Assembly: GCA_013368315.1 (NCBI GenBank)
Contig: JAACJM010000009.1
Location: 979,758-1,043,757, forward strand
Origin: Tetrapyrgos nigripes
Lineage: Eukaryota > Basidiomycota > Agaricomycetes > Agaricales > Campanellaceae
DNA length: 64,000 nt
Direction of reading: 5' to 3'
Part shown: piece after piece, positions 57,167 through 64,000 of the stretch
Layout: each line of letters begins with the position of its first letter
Numbering within the stretch: the stretch's first letter is position 1
Made by a program: the position numbers and the translations under genes
The notes under the pieces: generated by a model
Databases searched by the model: none
What the model was told of the DNA's origin: nothing
The model's input: the letters and a program-made list of their open reading frames with translations, nothing else

Positions 57167-59254
57167 ATGTCTAGCACTTCGAAGTATTCGGTGAAAGACC
57201 TCATCAAAGATCCTAGTATCCTCACTCTGTTTGCGAAGCCCGGAACTCGTATGTTTTGCCATCACTTCCCCTGGATGTGCAATGCTAACCAAACCATAGC
57301 TCTCAAATCCTTCGATGGTTTATGTGGCAATCATGTTGGAGAGGTCCTAGTATCCACACCTAACATGTCAACCCTCTACCGCCCTCCTCTGAACCAATGC
57401 TCCGTCCGAATGAGGAGAGATGGTCATTTTGGCCCAGACGACCCTCTGTACTTTCCTCAGCCATTCCATCGTCCAACTGCCCATCTTGCCGTCATCAGAG
57501 CCCCCCAACCCTCACCTGATCACCCATTCGCCGTCGCTTGGATCGTCCTCAATGATTCTCATTTCGAGCTCTCCACTCAGACATTCTGCGTCGGATTTGG
57601 CTTCTTAGATAGACGTCTTCGTTCCAAGCTTGTTGCTTTGAGCGATACCGTCTTCAAGTCAATACCACATGGGCAAGAGGATGACCCATACATTCGCTCA
57701 AGTCGTGAACACCTTCGTCGTCTGATGGACCGCCTGAACCTATCTGCCCCCATGGATGATCTCTTTCTCCGGTTCCAATGTGCTCAGCGCCATCTTCTGG
57801 AATTGGATGCAAGAATTCAGTGGATTAAAACCTTTCGAGAGAGATATGGAGCAACACCTAGTGTGGATCACCCAAGCATGGCTGATGCTTCGTTGGTTGG
57901 GGCCTTCACCGATGATTTAGACGTTCTCGAGAATCTCTTTCAGTGCCAAATCCCGGTTTACTATGTTCGCATTCTATCTCGTGCGGGCAACGCTCGGATA
58001 GACAAGCTGCAACAATTTCTCCCTCTTAACCAAAAATCCCAGTTGCACAGTGGGTTTGAGGTTGACTTGTCTGACAAAGTCCCATCGCACCGCGTTATCT
58101 TCACTGGCCTTGCGCAAAATCCTGAGCGATATGTGACAATGGTCAACTACGTCATCTCGCTTTTGGATTATCCTTCTCCACTCGGAAACTCTACACCCCA
58201 AAGCTCGACATCCATGCAAAAGGCCAGCCTTCCTTTTAAATCTACCCTTCCCACCAGGTCCACCTCCTCTGCCTCCCAAGGACGATATGCCCCATGTAAG
58301 GTTGCTCAATGGCCCTATTTCTCTCTCTGATTCATGTTTTCTATAGATACAAGAGGAGGGAAAGCCAAGCAACTCGCTGACAGCTCCAACAATACTTTCA
58401 TGACTCCCTCCAGCCCAGTTATGCCGCAATCAATAGACAACTGGAGAATTGCATTAGAGGAACTTGCAACCCACAATCAGTCTCTCGCTGCCCCTGAGGG
58501 AGTAAACCGTGGTTATGCTCTTCCGCCGGCAGACTTATTTGTGACGACCGGTAACCCGTCGACCGCTGCTACCCTCTTTCGCAACTACCTCAAGTTGAAG
58601 GATATCTTCATTTACCGTCTCTCGTATAGCTCTAAACGCTACTCAAAGAAACAATGGCGACAGCTGCTCACTATTGACGAGGAGCAGGAGATCAGGTCCG
58701 ACACACGCACAGGGAAGCAGCGACTGGAGATGCAGACTCTGTTGAAGAGTATGGTGAGCAGGAATACCGTCCAATTTGATCAGTTATCGTCTGTTCCTGT
58801 GACTTGGCGCGGCGAAACAATTGATGGTATCCAGGTACCACCAACCATCGCCAAGGAGATCATCTGGGAACTGTACGAGCTCAACTTCCGGCAGGATCTC
58901 GTCGCGCTGGATGCCCAGCTCGACGAGAGCAATATGTCACTGCCAGAACGCCAGAATCTTCTTGACCGGTGCTGGATTGGAGCGAGAGAGTACACTGACT
59001 GTCAGAAGGCGCAAGATGGGTTAGCTTCCACGGATCCCACAAAAAGGTCACAGATCTTGGGGGCTCTTCACAAGATCATGACTACCTGGCGTGGACCGAA
59101 GCCTCCTGTGCTGTTGTCTGGGTTTCCGGTTGATATGAGTGGTCACAATTTTGGGACTCGGCTCGACCAGATTGAAAGAGACCTTGCTTTTTACTATACC
59201 AGTTCTTTCCTCAATGTATTTTTCAGAGCAGCATCTATCCCATACCGCTTGTAG
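57167..59254 (+). CDS. Hypothetical 660-680-residue protein, intact multi-exon gene
   Basis: It starts MSSTSKYSVKDLIKDPSI at 57167, directly after a CAG that could be an acceptor of a leader intron. A certain-looking intron lies at 58296-58346 (GTAAGG..CTATAG). A 51-bp in-frame stretch 57249-57299 also has GTATGT..CATAG borders and is probably an intron. The N-half contains GDHFGPDD-like DGHFGPDDPLYFPQPFHRPT and HPFAVAWIVLNDSHFELSTQ; the C-half is helical (QVPPTIAKEIIWELYELNF), ending in AASIPYRL. No domain was recognized. It converges with the CACTA transposase gene and may be its accessory gene or a host gene. Confidence 0.6.
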
Positions 59255-59584
59255 TAGTCATTTTTTGCTATGTGTTGATACATATCCCTACTCAGACTTT
59301 GGTTATTAATTTGTACGTTCTCTTTATTGTTCTAAACATGTGTGACAAACATTTAGACAAGAAGAATAAGCTAGTCTCCCGGTATGTGAGGTCTTACGAA
59401 GAAAGGAAAGATGAAGTCTGAGGACTTGGCCCAAAGGGCAATCAGCAAGGCCGGCGGTCACGTCAGATCCAAGAGAGGGCAAGGGCCTGGACACGCTTTA
59501 ACCTGGTCAAACTTCGTGTGCGGAGGCGTAGGCGGAAATGGCATAAGAAGGAAATTCCATGGTTCTCTAAGTACTCTACATAGC

Positions 59585-59690
59585 GATAAGTCATATAATA
59601 GTCCACATTATCGTAACTAATGTCCCTGTCCGCTGCTCCTCATCAACGTGATGAGGAAGAGAGCCACCAAAACCTGCCTTCAATGTTATC
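59585..59690. repeat. 3'-flank block shared with 49370-49470
   Basis: This is the partner of the block described at 49370-49470, here immediately downstream of the CACTA transposase stop codon and including the CTCATCAACGTGATGAG palindrome. Confidence 0.65.
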
Positions 59691-59780
59691 AGACACTGCC
59701 TCAGAACCAACGATTATCATTGCCTCAGCTTTCCTCCCATAACCCACTTCTCAAAAACAGAGGCAGAGATGACTAAATTT

Positions 59781-62700
59781 TCAATCCCTAGAGAGATCAA
59801 CAAGAACTGATCTCCCATAAGAGTAATCAAAACGAGCGGCATGGCTTATGATACGATCCAGACCAATGATATCTTTCTCGTCGCTGAGCTGAGAAGAGTA
59901 CGTCGTGGCCTGGAAGTGGGGATAACGGAGGAAAGGGTCGGATAGCGGCTTCACCAACGGAAGAAAGGGTCGGACATGGACGAGGATAGGTGTACCACGT
60001 TCAGCGGACATGTCTTCAATGACTTCTATTTGGCCAGCTATAGCTGACGGACTCCCGACTGGTCGATAAATGATATGAGAGTTCCCGGAATGTGTATGCA
60101 CGCCAGAGAAATTGATGCCTTTGTGCTTCGCATATGCACGGAAATTGCCTTTCATCTCGTGGTTCTCCTCCTGGGGAGGAGGAGCATTTGCCGGAACGAA
60201 ACATTTGTCGAAAAGAACTTTGAGCTGCTTCACTGCCTCAGGACACTCTGGACGTCTGAGCCAGCGGCGAATGTTGGCTGTACGCGCTAAGGTTTTCATG
60301 ATCGTGGATTCCATGACGCCTGGACAACAATGTGAGTAGGACAATAACTGAAAACAGTCACTACTTACCACCAATGTGATCACTAGTATTAATCTTCTGC
60401 AAAGTTCCGACCAAACGCTCAAACGGAAAGCACCACCAGTTAAGTATGGGTCCATAGCGTATGAGGAAGTCATATATGTGACCGGCTGCGTGAATATTGG
60501 GGCGAGCAGCGTGTTCTCTTGTATGAGGATGTACTTTACGCAAATTGTTGACCCATTTATCAACGAACTCCCGAAATGCATCTGCACGATCAGTCGTCAT
60601 TGTGTTCCGGCAAACTATCATTACTGCCTGGAAGAGCCACATAGTATGATCCAAAACACTCTGTAGAACAGCAGGATCTTGACTCGGTGGAGAGTGTTCG
60701 TCTCCCCACAACGTCACGAGTGCAATGGGTAGATAGATGGTGCTGAGGGTCCTCCATTCGTCAGCTTTGAGAGTGCCTGCGTCGGCGTCACCGTAGTTCT
60801 TAGGCACAGAGTTGACCCATGATGGGGTCTGAGTCGTGGCGATGACGTGGCGGATGTGGGCGAGGGTGTCGTGGGTACCGGTAACAGGAAGGTTGTGGCT
60901 TGCGTGCATGGGTTGTTTCAATCTCTGCGAGAAGGATCAGACCGCAGGAAAAAAAGATTGAAGTATTATCTCACCCAATTGATCAGTATTGCGACGAGGT
61001 GAGACTTTGTATTTGCCTCTTTATGAAAAGGAAACCGTGTTTCGGGGTTCTTCGACTTCGATTTCTGAGTGACTCGCTTCAGGTAGAGGTCGGCGACCTC
61101 TTCCCGAATATCATTCAACGCCAACGAAAGCCCTAAATTGTGCACCACGAAGTGCAATGAATTCAAGTTGGGCTTGTTGTATAACCGGGTCCACAATCCT
61201 TCCAGCGTGAGCGACTTGTCGCCCTGAAGGGAAATGCAAAGGGCTTGCTGAACCTTCACGACACATGGGACGTCCTTCTCCTCCAAAGTGCGACCTGGGG
61301 GGCCAAGGTCGTCCGAATAATCTACCCATGGCCAGTCATACGCATACTTGAAGTTTTCTGAATCGGTCTTAGTCTTGGAGGCACTAGTATCCAGTTGGAG
61401 GACATGATGGCAGTGGTAATGAACAATGCCCTCGAGGATGCAATGCATGGCATCGATGACTAGCATCTTGGTTGGGTCCCAATACTCCAGCATCCAGAAC
61501 GATGACCAACGAACTCTGTGCTGTTTGAAAAGCGACTTTCATTGTGCAACAGTCTGAGCATCCCGATATTGCTCAGCCAGACGACGTAGTTCATTCACAT
61601 CTCGCGTTGGCCAATGTGAGTGATTGGTGTTCATAACCTGTTCCCTTCCTCGTAACCGACACACGGTGCATATAAACTCGGAGTTGATGCCCTGAAATCC
61701 AGCCACCTTTCGAGCAGCGGGAAGATCATTAGTCGAAAGAAAAATTCCCGTCTCCACCGCCGTCTCCAACTCCGATTCAGCCGTTCGGGAGACCTTCAGA
61801 CTGGGCTTCCAAGCTGTAGCAAACTTCTCGATGACCGGGCGCACAAAGTGATCCATTTCGTCGACGTTCGGTTCCTTTGGACCGGGTATAATGCCAGCAA
61901 TATACATGTATTCGGGAAGATAGCGAATGGAAGGATCCAGGGCCAAGTTGGCACAGGAGATGACGCCAATGGATTGAGTGGGTCCACGATGAGTTATGCC
62001 GTTGGGGTTTAAGAAATCTGTGTGAATGGAGAATGCGAGACGGATCTTGGCTCCACGGTTCACAAATAATGATCTGTCTGGTCCCTTGAAGTCAGAAGTG
62101 AAGTTCGCTTCGAAAACATTCTGAACGTCATTGCATGCGGTTCCACTATTAATGGCTTTGTAAGCATCATCAGCTGCCTTGTTCGAGAGCCCAAGGTAGG
62201 CAGGATCGGCAAGACAACGGCAGGTAGCCAGGTAGTCGTGAAAGGAACTGACGAGGTAGGGCTTGATTGGATGGGCTGTGCCATTGGAACGGCGATTCAA
62301 CAGTCCAGTTCCACATATCGACTTCCCACTCTCGCCAACAACTAGGTTGGCACATGTCTCGGGATAATGAGATTGGCCGTTGTTGTCTAACATGGTTGCC
62401 TTGTTGGTGAAGTTGCATGTGGGGCACGCTGCATACATATCAAAGGAACCTTCAACTCCAAACTTTTTCAGAGCGTCGGCAAGAGATGTCGGCATATCCG
62501 AGATGATGGTGTTCTGGGAAGGTGTGGGGGAATACGAGATGCTGCTGTCATGAGTCCCTCCCGTGGACATGCCCAACTTCACCAACAAGACCATGACCCC
62601 AACGAGGAAGTTGCATTGCGTGATGGATAGACCTATGACCATGTTGCAAATGACAGCAAGTAGAATCAAAACTTGGTTGATTTGATCTAATTTAGGGAAG

Positions 62701-63330
62701 TCCGAGTTGTAGACATAATCTGAGGACAAATGAGAATGTATAACACAGAACAGGAAAAAAGGAGACCTTACCTGCATTGATTCTAACCGGTGCCTTGGGA
62801 ACACGGAAAGCGTCCAAAGCAGCGATCTTGACGCTGAGACTTCGAAGGCGTTCATGCAAGGCCTTTCTCTGATTATTGAGCTGCTCTACCTTCGAGGCTG
62901 AATCACTGCTACTGCGACGGGCGGCCGATTTCTGCCTGCGATGTGCATTGGAAAGAAGTTGCGTAATCTCTCCTAGACTGCTCTTCAAGAAAGTACGCGC
63001 CAACTCCAGCTTCAAATCCTGCTGTTCAGCATCCAAGGACGAGAATGCATCACCAAACAGCATATCTTCGTGTTCCGCCAATCTCCCACTCATATTTTCC
63101 AATGCCAAGTGTTCCTTCTGATCACGAAGTGTAGTCGCTGGATCTGAAGCCGGTGGAGTAAGGAAATTTGGTGTGGTAGGCTGTGGAGAACCTGCTGGAG
63201 ATTGATTTGATGGTCGTCGAGGCAAATACACAGCAGTTGAACCAAACTGACGTCCGGGTCGCCGAGACAGGGAGGAGACAGGGCTGCGTGCAGCAACGGC
63301 AGCCTGCAGACCCTCGACAACATCAGACAT
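59781..63330 (-). pseudogene. CACTA/Tnp2-type (EnSpm, Plavaka-like) transposase, one in-frame stop
   Basis: Four exons: 63330-62772, 62719-60975, 60924-60369 and 60319-59781, with 49-52 bp introns, giving 1132 residues of continuous frame apart from one TGA. The N-terminal region is disordered and coiled-coil. Exon 2 has a zinc-like CPTC..C segment, then FSIHTDFLNPNGITHRGPTQ, MYIAGIIPGPKEPNVDEMDH and CTVCRLRGREQ. TGA at 61539-61541 falls before SLFKQHRVRWSSFWMLEYWD and VIDAMHCILEG. Exon 3 has GDADAGTLKADEWRTLSTIY and LNWWCFPFERLVGTLQ. These blocks are the Tnp2-type transposase of basidiomycete CACTA elements. The terminal CACTA repeats were not found inside the window. An open extension upstream of the ATG (to ~63440) may be an additional exon. 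Confidence 0.85.
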
Positions 63331-63710
63331 CTCTAAGGGGCGATAGGTACGGGAGGAAGTGCTGGCCTGCTGGTAGGCTTCGCACGATGAAGAGAATAAT
63401 TTTGTTGTGCGAGGATCCGTCCGCAGGAGTCGCGGTAATGGTCGCTGCAGTGAGAAGAGTCACCAAATCGTCGTCGAACCGGCTACTGCTTGACGTCTGA
63501 TCATTCTGAGGCATTATCGCAATAGATTAGACCGACGCTGAGGATGAAAACAAGAACTGGGCGTACAGCTGAATTCATTATCCTTGGCGAGAAAGATCCC
63601 GGCATGGCATTGTCATCCTCAATGTTGAGGGCTCCCATAGCCATATTGAGGGTTCCCATACCCTCAGCTGTAGCGACAAGTGCGACGAGTGAGACTATAC
63701 GACGTTAAGT

Positions 63711-63950
63711 CTATGACAAGGCTGTGGTGTGACTGGGACTCACCAACAACTCCTCCTGTAGCTTGAGAGAACCCATTCCGTCGAGGAGTTCAGAGGGAAG
63801 CGACGAGTTTGCCTGAAAACTTTTCAGCTGAGGAAATGCTGTTGCTGAACGGGTACTGACATTACGAGAGGTTTCTTGAGTCGAGTCACCGGAAACAACC
63901 TGCAAAACAGTCAACAGATGTCCGTGGTACAAGAAAGACCTCACACACAT
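63711..63950 (-). CDS. Possible upstream exon of the transposase region
   Basis: A minus frame SGDSTQETSRNVSTRSATAF..LKLQEELL ends at a good donor (GTGAGTCCC, 63740 side). It could be a 5' exon of the CACTA element's gene or a neighbouring gene running off the window edge. Evidence is only splice-like borders and composition. Confidence 0.25.
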   Translation of the reverse strand: MCVRSFLYHGHLLTVLQVVSGDSTQETSRNVSTRSATAFPQLKSFQANSSLPSELLDGMGSLKLQEELLVSPSHTTALS

Positions 63951-64000
63951 CAGGACCTGGGGATACGGAAAATCCTCTGAAACCCCTGGTAAGAGAGGAG

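Noticed and set aside
1..64000. tRNA or rRNA genes
   Set aside because: No cloverleaf with A and B boxes and no rRNA-like core was recognized by eye; a dedicated scan was not possible.

Overview
The window looks like a piece of an Agaricomycete (mushroom-forming basidiomycete) nuclear genome. Spliceosomal introns are about 47-80 bp long, with GT..AG borders that restore reading frames. The proteins are fungal: a Zn2Cys6 regulator, a Nup42-type FG nucleoporin, TRAPP Trs33 and a WD40 protein ending in a membrane helix. The transposons are types common in this class: a CACTA/Tnp2-type element, a DIRS retroelement, a chromodomain Ty3/gypsy element, RecQ-like helicase debris, an rve-integrase element, hAT-type MITEs and Tc1/mariner. 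I saw no rRNA, tRNA or CRISPR array. Most of the window is mobile DNA and broken gene copies.

Layout. 1-8.3 kb is gene-poor. It holds two non-autonomous hAT-type elements with perfect 8-bp target duplications (1064-1766 and 2824-3271), tandem duplications, and one notable minus-strand gene (4354-4931): a small secreted proline-rich precursor whose repeats are separated by Lys-Arg (Kex2-type) sites. 8.3-11.5 kb carries an apparently intact Zn2Cys6 transcription factor gene (minus strand). A second copy in inverted orientation lies at 31.5-34.7 kb and is broken by a 4-nt insertion. The ~20 kb between the two arms is filled by three arrays of a phased TTTT-N-CAGGT repeat, a decayed DIRS element (13.4-17.7 kb), a decayed chromovirus with LTRs (18.1-24.8 kb), fragments of a RecQ-like helicase split by an insertion with a nested hAT MITE (24.8-28.3 kb), and a 5'-truncated Nup42-like FG-repeat gene (28.9-30.5 kb).

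34.7-41.8 kb has an iteron/hairpin region, two minus-strand hypothetical genes, an rve-integrase gene with stops and an inserted element, and a second partial FG-repeat copy. 42-45 kb holds a broken Trs33 gene and a small T5orf172 (GIY-YIG-like) gene. 46-49.2 kb is tandemly duplicated, and one copy contains an intact Tc1/mariner element whose empty site survives in the other copy. 49.4-59.3 kb contains host-like or transposon-associated genes of unknown function and a complete seven-exon WD40 gene whose last exon is duplicated. 59.8-63.3 kb is a four-exon CACTA/Tnp2-type transposase gene with a single in-frame stop.

How the parts relate. Few genes here form a pathway. The main story is layered transposition: hAT MITE inside an insertion inside a helicase fragment, an insertion inside the integrase gene, and a Tc1 element inside a segmental duplication. 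A recurring decay signature is arginine CGA codons turned into TGA stops in gypsy, DIRS, integrase and possibly CACTA genes, while the Tc1 element is undamaged and therefore probably youngest. The best candidate for unusual biology is the Kex2-type repeat precursor at 4.35-4.93 kb, which has its own TATA box and pyrimidine-rich leader. All annotation is by eye from sequence and translation; no database search was run.
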